Numbered from the stretch's first letter, positions 1-8,725 are shown. The stretch is DNA of 64,000 nucleotides from Vibrio aerogenes (GCF_024346755.1 NZ_AP024861.1:3038001-3102000), one strand, 5' to 3'. Translations and numbers: made by a program. The notes: generated by a model not told the origin, from the sequence alone.

Positions 1-52
1 TTATACCGGGAAAAAAATGCGCGATTTCACCCCATTACATGAACGTGAATAA
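1..52 (+). CDS. gltA: Citrate synthase, C-terminal end (partial)
   Basis: The window opens inside a plus-strand reading frame whose last 16 codons read YTGKKMRDFTPLHERE before TAA at 50-52. The start YTG...K.RDF closely resembles the C-terminus of gammaproteobacterial type II citrate synthase (E. coli ends YTGYEKRDFKSDIKR), the TCA-cycle enzyme that condenses oxaloacetate and acetyl-CoA. A strong Rho-independent terminator follows 20 bases after the stop, as expected for the end of a gltA transcript. Only the tail is visible, so the call rests on this short match and on gene order, since gltA lies near pgm-seqA in Vibrio. Confidence 0.75.
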   Translation, partial: YTGKKMRDFTPLHERE

Positions 53-72
53 ATCTGATAGTGATGAAGAAG

Positions 73-96
73 AGCGGGCGCCTGCCCGCTTTTTTT
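73..96 (+). terminator. Rho-independent terminator of gltA
   Basis: A perfect 7-bp stem, AGCGGGC (73-79) with GCCCGCT (84-90), has a 4-base loop and runs into seven T (90-96). It lies 20 bases after the gltA stop codon. Confidence 0.88.
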
Positions 97-102
97 ATTA
101 CT

Positions 103-162
103 ATAACGTTTATTGTTAAAACGTTTATTGTTATAACGTTTATAGGTATAACATTGATTGTT
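103..162. repeat. Four tandem 15-bp units between gltA terminator and Nif3 gene
   Basis: Four exact-length 15-bp units follow one another at 103-117, 118-132, 133-147 and 148-162. The first three share the core AACGTTTAT; the fourth is more diverged. The array ends at the stop codon of the minus-strand Nif3 gene. No coding role is apparent; it is probably a slipped-strand microrepeat. Confidence 0.8.
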
Positions 163-913
163 ATACAGGATTATCAATATCAATAAATGTCACATCTAAT
201 GCATGATGTTCTGCCAGCCATTCACCTAATGCTTTCACACCATAACGTTCGGTTGCATGGTGACCAGCAGAAAAGAAATGGACCCCCTGTTCACGTGCAC
301 TGTATGTTGTTCTTTCTGAAATTTCACCGGATATAAATGCATCAAGCCCTTTCGCTGCCGCCAGTTCGATATAATCCTGTCCGCCACCAGTACACCAGCC
401 AACAGTACGAATCAGTTGATCACCGGCTGATATATGCAGAGGTTTACGATCCAGTACCCGCTCAATGATTTGTCCAAAGACCTCAGCCTTCAGAGGCTGG
501 GATAAATGACCGTACATCGCGACAGACTGGGGATGACCTTCCAGTCCACCCTCAACATGAATATCGAGCAAATCAGCCAGCCTCGCGTTATTTCCCAGCT
601 CAGGATGAATATCAAGCGGAAGATGATAAGCGTACAAATTGATATCATGTCTGATCAAAGCACGAATACGTTTGCCTTTCATACCTCTGATCGACTCCGG
701 TTCTCCTTTCCAGAAATACCCGTGATGAACCAAAAGCGCATCAGCTTCAAGTTCAATCGCCTTTTCAATTAAGGCCTGAGAAGCTGTCACACCGGTGATA
801 ATCCGTTTTACCTCTGATTTGCCTTCAATTTGTAAGCCATTAGGACAGTAATCCTTCACCATTTCGGGACATAATTTTTCATTTAATATTGATTCAAGAG
901 TAAGGTTATTCAT
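161..913 (-). CDS. Nif3-like dinuclear metal centre protein (YbgI family)
   Basis: The 250-residue product belongs to the Nif3/YbgI family (GTP cyclohydrolase I type 2 homologue), toroidal hexamers that bind two metal ions per subunit and whose cellular role is not settled. Visible family motifs are the N-terminal DYCPNGLQIEG, the metal-binding LVHHGYFWKGEP around residue 65, and the C-terminal SAGHHATERYGV. Length matches E. coli YbgI (about 247 residues). The ATG at 913 starts MNNLTLESIL, the family N-terminus; a longer upstream frame has no homology. The next gene is divergent. Metal binding is well supported; the catalytic function is unknown. Confidence 0.9.
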   Translation of the reverse strand: MNNLTLESILNEKLCPEMVKDYCPNGLQIEGKSEVKRIITGVTASQALIEKAIELEADALLVHHGYFWKGEPESIRGMKGKRIRALIRHDINLYAYHLPLDIHPELGNNARLADLLDIHVEGGLEGHPQSVAMYGHLSQPLKAEVFGQIIERVLDRKPLHISAGDQLIRTVGWCTGGGQDYIELAAAKGLDAFISGEISERTTYSAREQGVHFFSAGHHATERYGVKALGEWLAEHHALDVTFIDIDNPV

Positions 914-991
914 CGGCCTTGCCTGATTTCTGTATGATAACAATGAATTCAGGCTACAATGTCGCAGCCTGCGCATCAAGAGGAGACAAGC

Positions 992-1741
992 ATGGATCTG
1001 AATCCACTCATGAAATGGATCATTGAGTCACCCACGTTATTTGCTCAAAAATATCCGGTTGTGGAGCGTTCTCCTTTCTCCGGAACTACAATTCCGGATG
1101 TTCATTTCAGGCAGAGTTACTCTCGTCTTGGTTTTCTTTATCAGGACTTGTGCGCACAACTTTTTAACGCTCACCCGGACTATACAATTGAGGCAGAAGA
1201 GCTGCAGTTAACCGACAGCGGCAAAACTTTGGGTGCGATTGACTTCATCGTCCACAACCAGCGGGAGTCAACGCTTGAACACTGGGAAGTTGCCGTCAAG
1301 TTTTATCTCCTGTTTAACCAAAGGTGGTACGGCCCGAATGCCCAAGATCGACTGGATAAAAAACTGAATCACATGCTTACCCGTCAGCTTGAGCTTTCAA
1401 AACACCAGATATTTATGCAACGTTTTCCACAATGGACAGCTTTGACGCATCACTTATTGATGCAGGGACGACTTTATATTAACCCCTTCATGGAGCAACA
1501 GACTCCGGAGGAGTGTCTGGGTTATTCGCTGAATCAGTCACAAATTCAGGGATATTGGTGCCATCATTCACAAACATCAGGAATCGGCTCGCCACTCTAC
1601 CCACTGGAAAAGCATCAGTGGTTAACGGGAGCACACCAAAATATCCCGTATGATGACACTCTGGCAGAACGCTTTACACACTGTATCTCAGACAGCGGCC
1701 AGTTTTGGTTTATTGTGCCGGATAGCTGGCCAGATTGTTAA
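992..1741 (+). CDS. DUF1853 family protein
   Basis: This 249-residue cytoplasmic protein matches the DUF1853 family of uncharacterised proteobacterial proteins. The ATG at 992 follows a clear AGGAG at 981-985, so upstream in-frame codons are unlikely to be used. An acidic-aliphatic strand GAIDFIV (residues 81-87) is followed by HWEVAVKFYL (97-106). The D84, E99 and K103 pattern is reminiscent of PD-(D/E)XK nuclease folds, and I recall the family being placed near that clan, but no nuclease activity can be claimed. Its stop overlaps by 4 bp with the convergent hydrolase gene. Confidence 0.8.
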   Translation: MDLNPLMKWIIESPTLFAQKYPVVERSPFSGTTIPDVHFRQSYSRLGFLYQDLCAQLFNAHPDYTIEAEELQLTDSGKTLGAIDFIVHNQRESTLEHWEVAVKFYLLFNQRWYGPNAQDRLDKKLNHMLTRQLELSKHQIFMQRFPQWTALTHHLLMQGRLYINPFMEQQTPEECLGYSLNQSQIQGYWCHHSQTSGIGSPLYPLEKHQWLTGAHQNIPYDDTLAERFTHCISDSGQFWFIVPDSWPDC

Positions 1742-2451
1742 TCCTGATGACAAAACAATGAATAATCTTTGACAATGAAATCAGAACCAGCTGATGAGGA
1801 TGTAATTTCAAAACCAAACCGAATTCTCTGAAGATTCGCATTACCAAACCAGCCTTCTTTTTTCAGCCATTTCGATATCGCAACAAAATCAACTTTTCCT
1901 GTGGCAATTTTTTGAGTTCTGACAAACGAGAACACCTCATTAACGCCATTCGTCCCCCGGTATACATTCCAGATGTGCCCTCCCAGGTGCAGGTGATACA
2001 CTTCAGGTATTGGCGTACCATGTGCGTTATATGAATAAGAAACCGGCGCTACATCACCGTTGTAATTCATCCACAGCATCACTTCAAAGCTATGATTATC
2101 ATAGAGTAAATTATAATTTACGACATAGTCACCCGATTTGGGAACCAGGACATCAAACAAACTCCGGCAGGAGCGAAGTGAGTTCACTTCAATACTATAC
2201 TCGGTGGAAACATGAGGATATGCTTTCACACCCTGGCTATGAGGATGTTTTGCCCATACTCCCCAGTGACCGGCTGAGTTCACCCATACACATTGTGTTC
2301 CTGCGCCTTCACCCCGTATATTGTTATAAAGACTATATCCATCATGAATATAGGTCCCCTGACGATCACAGGATGACCATTCTGCTGCAAATACATCAGC
2401 TCCCCATGCAAACAAAAACAGTGCGGCAAGTGCTAACCATATTTTGTTCAT
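1738..2451 (-). CDS. Secreted glycoside hydrolase, GH12 type (endoglucanase-like)
   Basis: The 237-residue protein starts with a Sec signal peptide (about residues 1-23, cleavage after VFAA) and is therefore exported. The mature part looks like a GH12 beta-jelly-roll cellulase or xyloglucanase: NNIRGEGAGTQCVW (residues 43-56), the KAYPHV strand, SFEVMLWMN with the expected nucleophile E123, HIWNVYRGTNGVNEVFSF, and a C-terminal GFEITSSSAGSDF with the likely acid/base E215. The family retains configuration and cuts beta-1,4-glucans. I chose the ATG at 2451 because it directly precedes the signal peptide; a TTG lies 15 bases upstream. No clear Shine-Dalgarno site is seen. It is monocistronic and sits between two housekeeping loci, so it may be an accessory gain. 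Confidence 0.72.
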   Translation of the reverse strand: MNKIWLALAALFLFAWGADVFAAEWSSCDRQGTYIHDGYSLYNNIRGEGAGTQCVWVNSAGHWGVWAKHPHSQGVKAYPHVSTEYSIEVNSLRSCRSLFDVLVPKSGDYVVNYNLLYDNHSFEVMLWMNYNGDVAPVSYSYNAHGTPIPEVYHLHLGGHIWNVYRGTNGVNEVFSFVRTQKIATGKVDFVAISKWLKKEGWFGNANLQRIRFGFEITSSSAGSDFIVKDYSLFCHQD

Positions 2452-2611
2452 ATACTTTATTGCCAAATCATCCAGACACTTCGGAAAAAAATACCACCAA
2501 ATAAGGAAGCAAATGAATCATGTTTTGTCACCCTTTCACGAGATTTCAAGACAGTTCATATTTTCATAACATTTTGTTGAGCAGGATAAAATTATCCGGA
2601 TAGTTTGATTC

Positions 2612-2659
2612 ATACCATTCTAAGTCATTTTCTGATCTGTTTATTTTCCAGATTGGTAT
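2612..2659. repeat. Short palindromic element (deletion form of the 17180-17330 repeat)
   Basis: This 48-bp sequence has ATACC at the left and GGTAT at the right, inside longer imperfect inverted ends. It equals the left 28 bp joined to the right 20 bp of the 151-bp element at 17180-17330. The 103 bp missing here lie exactly between two TGATCTG direct repeats of the long copy. It sits in the spacer upstream of the GH12 gene and downstream of the pgm terminator. Confidence 0.8.
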
Positions 2660-2698
2660 CATTACCCACAAAGAAAAATCAATCTGATTTCAGATATG

Positions 2699-2729
2699 AA
2701 AAAGGGCAAACCAAACTTTGATTTGCCCT
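2699..2729 (-). terminator. Rho-independent terminator of pgm
   Basis: On the minus strand AGGGCAAA (2729-2722) pairs with TTTGCCCT (2710-2703) across an 11-base loop and is followed by T residues (2703-2699). It lies 18 bases past the pgm stop. Confidence 0.85.
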
Positions 2730-2746
2730 GAAAGGAAACAATAAAT

Positions 2747-4393
2747 TTATACGCCAGCGTTTGTGAATATCCGGTTCACTATCTCCTGAGCTTCTGACTC
2801 AATCTGCTTCAGATGGGTTTCCCCTTTAAAGCTTTCACAATAAATCTTATAAATATCTTCCGTACCAGACGGACGGGCAGCAAACCAACCAAAGTCAGTG
2901 GTGACTTTCAAACCACCAATTGCAGCACCATTACCCGGTGCATGAGTCAGGCGTGCAGTAATTGGGTCTCCTGCTAATGTCTCTGCTGATACCATCTCCG
3001 GAGACATTTTCTTTAACACATCTTTCTGGGACGCTGATGCAACAGCCTGAATACGACTATACAATGATTCACCATGCTTCGCTGCCAGCGCCTCATAATA
3101 TTGCTGAGGATTCTTACCTGTCACGGCCGTAATTTCTGCAGCAAGTAAACAAAGAATAATACCATCTTTATCTGTCGCCCATGGCGTACCATCAAATCTC
3201 AGCAAAGATGCACCAGCGCTCTCTTCACCGGCAAAGCCAAATTTTCCGTGAAATAACCCCTCAACGAACCATTTAAACCCAACCGGTACCTCGCATAACT
3301 CCCGGCCTAAATCCCCGACAACCCGATCAATTAATGCACTGGATACCAGTGTTTTTCCGACTGCAACGCTTTGATCCCATTGACGATGCCGAAAAAGATA
3401 ATCAATACACACAGCCAGAAAATGGTTAGGATTCATCAACCCTTTAGGCGTCACTATACCGTGACGATCATAATCAGGATCATTGCCAAATGCTAAATCA
3501 TACTCGTCTTTCAGTGCCAGCAGCCCGGCCATCGCATAAGGTGAAGAACAATCCATCCGGATCACGCCATCTTTATCCAGTGTCATAAACTGAAATGTAG
3601 GATCAACAGCTTCATTCACAAGGTGTAAATTCAGCTCATAGGTCGCCGCGATTTGCCGCCAGTACTCAATCCCGCTACCACCTAACGGATCAATACCTAT
3701 TTTCAGATTTGCTTTCTGAATTGCTTTCATATCGATGACATTCACTAAGTCATCAACATAGGGGGCAACCAAATCCTGCTCTACGTACAGAACCGACGAA
3801 ACAGCGCTTTCATAAGGGACCCGTTTGACAGCCTTCAGCTGGTTGGCAATAATTTCATTTGCCCGGCTTTCAATGGCCTGAGTAATTTCAGCTTCAGCTG
3901 GCCCGCCATGCGGTGGATTATATTTAATCCCACCATCCTGAGGCGGATTATGCGATGGCGTAATCACAATACCATCGGATAAAACATCCGGATAAGTACG
4001 GTTAAAGGTCAAAATCGCATGAGAAATTCCAGGTGTCGGAGTATAGCTTTTCCCCTCCTGAGCAATCACGCCGACATGATTCGCAATTAAGACTTCAACC
4101 ACACTGGAAAACGCGGATTCAGACAAAGCATGCGTATCTTTACCGACAAATAAAGGTCCTTCAATACCACGCGCAGCACGCACCTCAACAATAGCCTGGG
4201 TAATAGCTAAAATATGAGTTTCATTAAATGTGCATTTACATGATGAACCACGATGGCCGGAGGTACCAAATTCGACTTGATGGTTCTTATTCGAAGGGTC
4301 GGGCTGAAGCCGGTAATAATCAGACATAAGCGCAGGAATATTGTTTAAATCTCCCTGCTGTGCTTTTTGTCCTGCACGAGGGTGAATCGCCAT
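2747..4393 (-). CDS. pgm: Phosphoglucomutase, alpha-D-glucose phosphate-specific
   Basis: The 548-residue enzyme interconverts glucose-1-phosphate and glucose-6-phosphate and feeds UDP-glucose, glycogen and envelope polysaccharide synthesis in the cytoplasm. It has the four-domain phosphohexomutase layout: EFGTSGHRG substrate loop (41-49), active serine in TPSHNP (S147), the metal-binding loop DPDYDRHG near residue 307, the sugar-binding GEESAGAS, and the phosphate-binding ARPSGTED close to the C-terminus. Length matches E. coli Pgm (546). It follows seqA on the same strand with 68 bases between, as in enterics, but a terminator hairpin lies in that gap. AAAGGA precedes the ATG. Confidence 0.97.
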   Translation of the reverse strand: MAIHPRAGQKAQQGDLNNIPALMSDYYRLQPDPSNKNHQVEFGTSGHRGSSCKCTFNETHILAITQAIVEVRAARGIEGPLFVGKDTHALSESAFSSVVEVLIANHVGVIAQEGKSYTPTPGISHAILTFNRTYPDVLSDGIVITPSHNPPQDGGIKYNPPHGGPAEAEITQAIESRANEIIANQLKAVKRVPYESAVSSVLYVEQDLVAPYVDDLVNVIDMKAIQKANLKIGIDPLGGSGIEYWRQIAATYELNLHLVNEAVDPTFQFMTLDKDGVIRMDCSSPYAMAGLLALKDEYDLAFGNDPDYDRHGIVTPKGLMNPNHFLAVCIDYLFRHRQWDQSVAVGKTLVSSALIDRVVGDLGRELCEVPVGFKWFVEGLFHGKFGFAGEESAGASLLRFDGTPWATDKDGIILCLLAAEITAVTGKNPQQYYEALAAKHGESLYSRIQAVASASQKDVLKKMSPEMVSAETLAGDPITARLTHAPGNGAAIGGLKVTTDFGWFAARPSGTEDIYKIYCESFKGETHLKQIESEAQEIVNRIFTNAGV

Positions 4394-4417
4394 ATGACAT
4401 CCTTTGTTTCAAAATTA

Positions 4418-4446
4418 AGAAAAAGCCTTATCAAGACAGATAAGGC
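4418..4446 (-). terminator. Terminator or attenuator between seqA and pgm
   Basis: On the minus strand GCCTTATC (4446-4439) pairs with GATAAGGC (4432-4425) and runs into TTTTTC (4424-4418 region). It lies after the seqA stop and before the pgm start, so it should reduce read-through within the seqA-pgm pair. Confidence 0.82.
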
Positions 4447-4461
4447 CATCGGTATCCTAAA

Positions 4462-5025
4462 TTAAAGCGCATTGATCACTTTTTCTGTAATTTCTGCCGG
4501 GAAATTCATCCGGCTCATGACTTGTTCGACCATTTGCTGCTTGCGGCTGGTATTATTATTTGTTATTACCCAAAATGGCGTGTGGGGAATGGCTTTTGGC
4601 TTAGTCGTCTTTCCATGCTCAAGCAACGTTTGCTCATTATCTGCAAAATAGACACGCTTTCTGCCTTTCACTTGTGTCGCTTCAGAAAAACCTTCAGAAT
4701 CAATAGCGTAGAGTGCAGAAAGAACCAGTAGAAACCGGTCGATCACTTTTCGTTGCCCTGCAAATTCATCCGAGAGTAACAACTCTCTCATCATTCTCAC
4801 ACCAGATTCTTTACTGTCACTGCCCGCATCCTTACTGACAACAATCCCCTGGGGTTGACTTTTAGCCAGCGAAACACCTGAATCAGGCACTTCTGGAACG
4901 CATGGTTGATTCCCGGCATCTATTTTTAACAAGCGTCGTAAGATGTCTGAAGCACTCTCCCCGATGTGGCGGGTCTGACTTGCAATGTAACGATATATTT
5001 CCTCATCAACCTCAATTGTTTTCAT
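4462..5025 (-). CDS. seqA: Negative modulator of replication initiation SeqA
   Basis: SeqA binds hemimethylated GATC sites, sequesters oriC and organises newly replicated DNA. The 187-residue protein starts with the multimerisation segment MKTIEVDEEIYRYIA and has the helical linker with SASDILRRLL; a poorly conserved hinge (about 40-75) precedes the DNA-binding domain with FLLVLSALY, GRKRVYFA and TPFWVITNNNTSRKQ. The C-terminus PAEITEKVINAL is typical. Length is near E. coli SeqA (181). It is transcribed away from ybfF and precedes pgm, an arrangement kept across enterics and vibrios. Confidence 0.97.
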   Translation of the reverse strand: MKTIEVDEEIYRYIASQTRHIGESASDILRRLLKIDAGNQPCVPEVPDSGVSLAKSQPQGIVVSKDAGSDSKESGVRMMRELLLSDEFAGQRKVIDRFLLVLSALYAIDSEGFSEATQVKGRKRVYFADNEQTLLEHGKTTKPKAIPHTPFWVITNNNTSRKQQMVEQVMSRMNFPAEITEKVINAL

Positions 5026-5249
5026 TCGCTTTTCACAGTCTCTATGTTAAAACTCTCCGGAATTATATACCTAAATAACATGAAGATGCGAGCCTGTGCA
5101 ATCGCCCTCTGGTACAAACGGCTTCTCCATCTCATATTGTATACCCTGCAACCGCCACGAAATACTGACCCGGATAAGAATATCAGTTGAAAACCATCAG
5201 CGAATGGTGCATTTTTAGTTCCCCAGATAAAAATATACTCAAAGAAAGC

Positions 5250-6026
5250 ATGTCAGTACGACTTCATTACAAAGTGGAAGGGAGCGGTACACCGCTGCTT
5301 CTGATTCACGGATTATTCGGTAACCTTGATAACTTAGGCAGCTTATCCCGAGACCTGAAAAATGACTATCAGGTGATTCGGATTGACTTGAGAAATCATG
5401 GTTTATCATTCCATTCAGATGAACATAACTACCAGGTGATGGCTACAGATGTTGCTCAGCTGCTTCAGTCGCTGAACCTTTCGGATGTCATCGTTGTGGG
5501 CCATTCCATGGGTGGAAAGGTTGCAATGAGGCTTGCTGCTGAATTCCCAGAACTGGTTCGCTCTCTGATCATCATGGACATGGCACCCGTGCAATATAAG
5601 CAACACAGGCACGAGAATGTCTTCGCCGGATTATTTGCCCTTCAGGAGCAATGCCCGGCAACCAGAGAAGAAGCAATGCATATTTTCGCTCAGCATATAG
5701 AAATGCTTTCTGTCCGGCAGTTTCTGGGGAAGTCCCTTTACAGGGAAGAGAATCAGGTTCGGCTGCGCTTTAATGTCAGCGCTTTGTTTAAAAATTATCA
5801 ATCAATTCTGGACTGGAACGATGTTCCTCCGGTCGATAAACCGGTGCTGTTTCTGAAAGGCGCAGATTCGGATTATATTACTCAAGATGCTCAGTCAGCG
5901 ATTCTGAAACAATTTCCAAAGGCAAAAGCCCATATCATTGCGAATACCGGACACTGGCTACATGCAGAAAAGCCACAGGATGTACTGCGTGTGATCCGAA
6001 GGTTTTTGAAATCTGCTGAAAAGTAA
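5250..6026 (+). CDS. ybfF: Alpha/beta-fold esterase YbfF
   Basis: The 258-residue cytoplasmic hydrolase has an alpha/beta fold. Motifs are the oxyanion LLLIHGLFGN (residues 15-24), the nucleophile elbow GHSMGGK, and the late catalytic His in NTGHWLHAEKP. E. coli YbfF is an esterase active on short acyl thioesters and malonyl-CoA in vitro; the physiological substrate is uncertain. The ATG at 5250 begins MSVRLHYKVEG, the family N-terminus, and follows AAAGAAAG. An upstream TTG in frame adds 21 residues without homology. It is divergent from seqA, the same layout as E. coli. Confidence 0.92.
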   Translation: MSVRLHYKVEGSGTPLLLIHGLFGNLDNLGSLSRDLKNDYQVIRIDLRNHGLSFHSDEHNYQVMATDVAQLLQSLNLSDVIVVGHSMGGKVAMRLAAEFPELVRSLIIMDMAPVQYKQHRHENVFAGLFALQEQCPATREEAMHIFAQHIEMLSVRQFLGKSLYREENQVRLRFNVSALFKNYQSILDWNDVPPVDKPVLFLKGADSDYITQDAQSAILKQFPKAKAHIIANTGHWLHAEKPQDVLRVIRRFLKSAEK

Positions 6027-6082
6027 ACCGATTGATTTCAATGTAAATCGCAAAATGTGCATCTTTGCCCATTGGCAAAACA

Positions 6083-6111
6083 TTAACTTTATAAAGTAAC
6101 AATGGTATAGT
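6083..6111 (+). promoter_or_regulatory. Candidate sigma-70 promoter of fldA
   Basis: TTAACT (6083-6088) and TATAGT (6106-6111) are separated by 17 bp. If used, transcription starts near 6118 and the fldA leader is about 190 bases long, including the hairpin at 6187-6223. Prediction by consensus only. Confidence 0.5.
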
Positions 6112-6186
6112 GCGCGCAACCGGAAATGGTCACAGCATCAAACAAATCCATTGCATACATGTGGATCATAGCGATATCAACAACCT

Positions 6187-6223
6187 CGGCTATATTATCT
6201 ATCAGATAATCGCTTCTCAGCCG
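6187..6223 (+). promoter_or_regulatory. Leader hairpin upstream of fldA
   Basis: ATTATCT (6194-6200) and AGATAAT (6204-6210) form a perfect 7-bp stem with a 3-base loop. An outer stem CGGCT (6187-6191) with AGCCG (6219-6223) encloses it. No T run follows, so it is not a simple terminator. It may stabilise the transcript or regulate translation; its role is unknown. Confidence 0.45.
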
Positions 6224-6308
6224 TTGTACCGGATATAACTCAGGAGCTGTTGACATTGAGTGGTTAGTTTATCTCTCCAACGTATGAAAATTGAAAGGTA
6301 ACAATTCT

Positions 6309-6836
6309 ATGGCAAGTGTAGGAATCTTCTTTGGAAGTGATACTGGCAATACTGAAGCCGTTGCGAAAATGATTCAAAAGCAACTTGGTGAAAAACTCGT
6401 TCACGTTCAGGATATCGCAAAGAGCAGTAAAGAAGATATCGATAATTTTGATCTGCTGCTTTTGGGAATTCCTACATGGTATTACGGGGAAGCTCAGTGT
6501 GACTGGGATGACTTTTTCCCGGAGCTGGAATCGATCGACTTTTCAACCAAATTAGTTGCAATTTTCGGTTGTGGTGATCAGGAAGATTATGCCGAGTACT
6601 TCTGCGATGCCATGGGCACGATTCGTGATATTATCGAAGCAAAAGGTGCCACGATCATTGGCCACTGGTCAACAGAAGGATATGAATTTGAGGCCTCTAA
6701 AGCCTTGACAGATGACAATCACTTTGTAGGTTTGTGCATTGATGAGGATCGCCAGCCGGAGCTGACCGAAGAGAGGGTAACGACCTGGGTAAAACAGGTT
6801 TACGAAGAAATGTGCCTGTCAGAACTGGAAGACTAG
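6309..6836 (+). CDS. fldA: Flavodoxin 1
   Basis: A 175-residue FMN-binding electron carrier that supplies low-potential electrons to enzymes such as IspG/IspH, BioB and MetH. The FMN phosphate loop FFGSDTGNTEAVA (residues 7-19), the PTWYYGEAQCDWDDFF loop and GCGDQEDYAEYFCDAMG are diagnostic of long-chain flavodoxins. Length equals E. coli FldA (176). AAAGG at 6294-6298 fits the ATG at 6309, and an upstream TTG is unlikely. The gene sits directly before fur, as in enterics, but with a separate fur promoter region of about 370 bases. Confidence 0.97.
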   Translation: MASVGIFFGSDTGNTEAVAKMIQKQLGEKLVHVQDIAKSSKEDIDNFDLLLLGIPTWYYGEAQCDWDDFFPELESIDFSTKLVAIFGCGDQEDYAEYFCDAMGTIRDIIEAKGATIIGHWSTEGYEFEASKALTDDNHFVGLCIDEDRQPELTEERVTTWVKQVYEEMCLSELED

Positions 6837-7207
6837 AGCGTTTTTATCTTTCATCGCTGTCCCTGCCGGAGGCAATTTTTTACTCTGGCAAGGCGGCAAA
6901 TTTAGAGCATTTAAATCAATATCAACAGAAAGCCCGGTGAAACAATCAATCATGGTTGTTTCAATTACAAAGTTTCCGGCCTGAAAACATCAAAAGATCA
7001 ATCTCATCATCGTCTTATGACATATATAAAGCACTCTCCTGATACCATATAAACAGTGATATATCTGTCACCGGCACCTGTTTTCACTGATAAATGCAAA
7101 TAATACACTTTTAAAGTTAATGGTTTATTGTTTACAATGTCTAACCTATAATAACGAAAATAGTAATTAAACTCTGTTACTGATGCAGCTCGTCAACAGG
7201 AATAAAT
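6837..7207. other. fldA-fur intergenic region (371 bp)
   Basis: No coding signal is seen. A small hairpin TGCC-GGA-GGCA followed by A and six T at about 6866-6883 may end the fldA transcript, though its stem is only 4 bp. The rest is AT-rich and carries the candidate fur promoter at 7125-7152. No convincing Fur box could be picked out by eye. Confidence 0.5.
7125..7152 (+). promoter_or_regulatory. Candidate fur promoter
   Basis: TTATTG (7125-7130) and a perfect -10 TATAAT (7147-7152) are spaced by 16 bp, 55 bases before the fur ATG. Prediction by consensus. Confidence 0.5.
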
Positions 7208-7660
7208 ATGTCTGATAATAACCAAGCACTGAAAGATGCTGGTCTGAAAGTTACACTTCCAAGGTTAAAAATTCTCGAAGTCCTTCAGCAGCCAGAATGC
7301 CAACACATTAGTGCTGAAGAACTGTACAAAAAGCTAATCGATTTTGGTGAAGAAATCGGACTTGCAACAGTTTACCGGGTATTGAACCAGTTCGATGATG
7401 CCGGAATTGTGACGCGCCACCATTTTGAAGGTGGAAAGTCCGTTTTTGAATTATCTACTCAACAACATCATGATCATTTAGTCTGTTTAGATTGCGGTGA
7501 AGTGATTGAGTTTTCAGATGAAATCATTGAAGAGCGTCAAAAAGAAATTGCAGCTCAATACAATGTGAAACTCACCAATCATAGCTTATATCTGTACGGT
7601 AAATGTGGAGAAGGAAACTGTAAAGATAATCCTGATGCACATAAACGAAGAAAGATTTAA
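7208..7660 (+). CDS. fur: Ferric uptake regulator Fur
   Basis: Fur is the Fe(II)-responsive repressor of iron uptake and storage genes and acts as a dimer on 19-bp Fur boxes. The 150-residue protein shows the N-terminal winged helix (LKDAGLKVTLPRLKILE...ISAEELYKKL...GLATVYRVLNQF), the metal-binding HHDHLVCLDCGEVIEF (about residues 87-103) and a shortened C-terminal zinc region with CGEGNCKDN. It is transcribed alone, with a -10 box upstream and a strong terminator 2 bases after the stop. Length and motifs match Vibrio Fur closely. Confidence 0.98.
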   Translation: MSDNNQALKDAGLKVTLPRLKILEVLQQPECQHISAEELYKKLIDFGEEIGLATVYRVLNQFDDAGIVTRHHFEGGKSVFELSTQQHHDHLVCLDCGEVIEFSDEIIEERQKEIAAQYNVKLTNHSLYLYGKCGEGNCKDNPDAHKRRKI

Positions 7661-7661
7661 T

Positions 7662-7689
7662 AAAAAAGCCACCGCATGGTGGCTTTTTT
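7662..7689. terminator. Bidirectional terminator between fur and asd
   Basis: AAAAAAGCCACC (7662-7673) and GGTGGCTTTTTT (7678-7689) form a perfect 12-bp stem with loop GCAT. The T tract on each strand can serve both fur (+) and asd (-). Confidence 0.93.
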
Positions 7690-7711
7690 ATTATTCTGTT
7701 CAATGGATATA

Positions 7712-8725
7712 TTACAGATAATCACGTATCAATAATTCAGCGATCTGCACAGCATTGGTTGCAGCGCCCTTTCGTATATTATCAGCAACAATCCAAAGAT
7801 TTAAACCACTGTGGTGGCTGATATCATTACGGACTCTGCCAACAAACACGGTATCCTGACCACCCGCATCCCGGACTTGTGTCGGAAAATCAGTCCCGGT
7901 GAAGACAGAGATATGATCACTCTGTTCCAGTAAATCAATCACCTGCTCAGCATCAACCGGAGTGCTGGTTTCCAGATGAACCGCTTCTGCATGCCCATAA
8001 AAAACCGGAACTCTGACACAGGTCGGATTAATCTGAATCGAGGAGTCATTGAAGATTTTCTGAGTTTCCCAAACCATTTTCATCTCTTCACGCGTATAAC
8101 CATTTTCCATAAATTCATCAATCTGGGGGATACAGTTAAACGCAATTTGCTGGGAAAAAGCTTCAGGCTCTGCCGGCATACCATTCAGGAGTTTTGCAGT
8201 TTGACCGGCTAATTCATCAATCCCGGCTTTCCCGGCGCCGGAAACAGACTGGTAAGTCGTTACATTAATCCGGTCAATCCCAACTAAATCATAAATTGGC
8301 TTCAACGCCACCAACATCTGAATTGTGGAACAATTCGGGTTAGAAATGATGTTTCGGTTTCTGAACTCTGCAATCGCCTCCGGATTCACTTCAGGAACGA
8401 TGAGTGGTACATCATAGTCATAGCGAAACTGTGAAGTATTATCGATCACTATCACGCCTTCATCGGCAGCAACCGGCGCCCATTGCTCCGACAGTTTTCC
8501 ACCAGCTGAAAACAGTGCAATGTGAACCTGAGACCAGTCAAAATCTTCAACATTTTGTACCCGAATCGTCTTCCCGTTGAAACGATATGTTTTGCCTTCA
8601 CTCCGTTCACTGGCAAGCAAGAACAATTCTTTTACAGGGAACTGTCTTTCCTGTAGTACTTCGAGTATCGTTTCACCAACGGCACCTGTTGCACCGAATA
8701 CAGCAACATTAAATTCCTGGGTCAT
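7712..8725 (-). CDS. asd: Aspartate-semialdehyde dehydrogenase
   Basis: The enzyme reduces beta-aspartyl phosphate to aspartate semialdehyde, the branch point to lysine/DAP, threonine and methionine. The 337-residue product has the Rossmann motif GATGAVG (residues 11-17), the active cysteine in SNPNCSTIQ (C132), the SVSGAGKAG loop and the catalytic HAEAV region. It belongs to the short class; V. cholerae has two such genes. It occupies the place of E. coli usg, which lies after pdxB, but unlike Usg-type proteins it keeps the catalytic Cys. The ATG at 8725 follows GAGGAAAG. It overlaps pdxB by 17 bp and is probably co-transcribed. Confidence 0.92.
   Translation of the reverse strand: MTQEFNVAVFGATGAVGETILEVLQERQFPVKELFLLASERSEGKTYRFNGKTIRVQNVEDFDWSQVHIALFSAGGKLSEQWAPVAADEGVIVIDNTSQFRYDYDVPLIVPEVNPEAIAEFRNRNIISNPNCSTIQMLVALKPIYDLVGIDRINVTTYQSVSGAGKAGIDELAGQTAKLLNGMPAEPEAFSQQIAFNCIPQIDEFMENGYTREEMKMVWETQKIFNDSSIQINPTCVRVPVFYGHAEAVHLETSTPVDAEQVIDLLEQSDHISVFTGTDFPTQVRDAGGQDTVFVGRVRNDISHHSGLNLWIVADNIRKGAATNAVQIAELLIRDYL

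Noticed and set aside
2010..2504. Plus-strand frame of 164 codons
   Set aside because: Antisense to the GH12 gene, His/Ser-rich and without motifs.
2612..2659. Palindrome considered as a terminator of the GH12 or pgm gene
   Set aside because: It is upstream of GH12 and beyond the real pgm terminator; identity with the 17180-17330 repeat explains it better.
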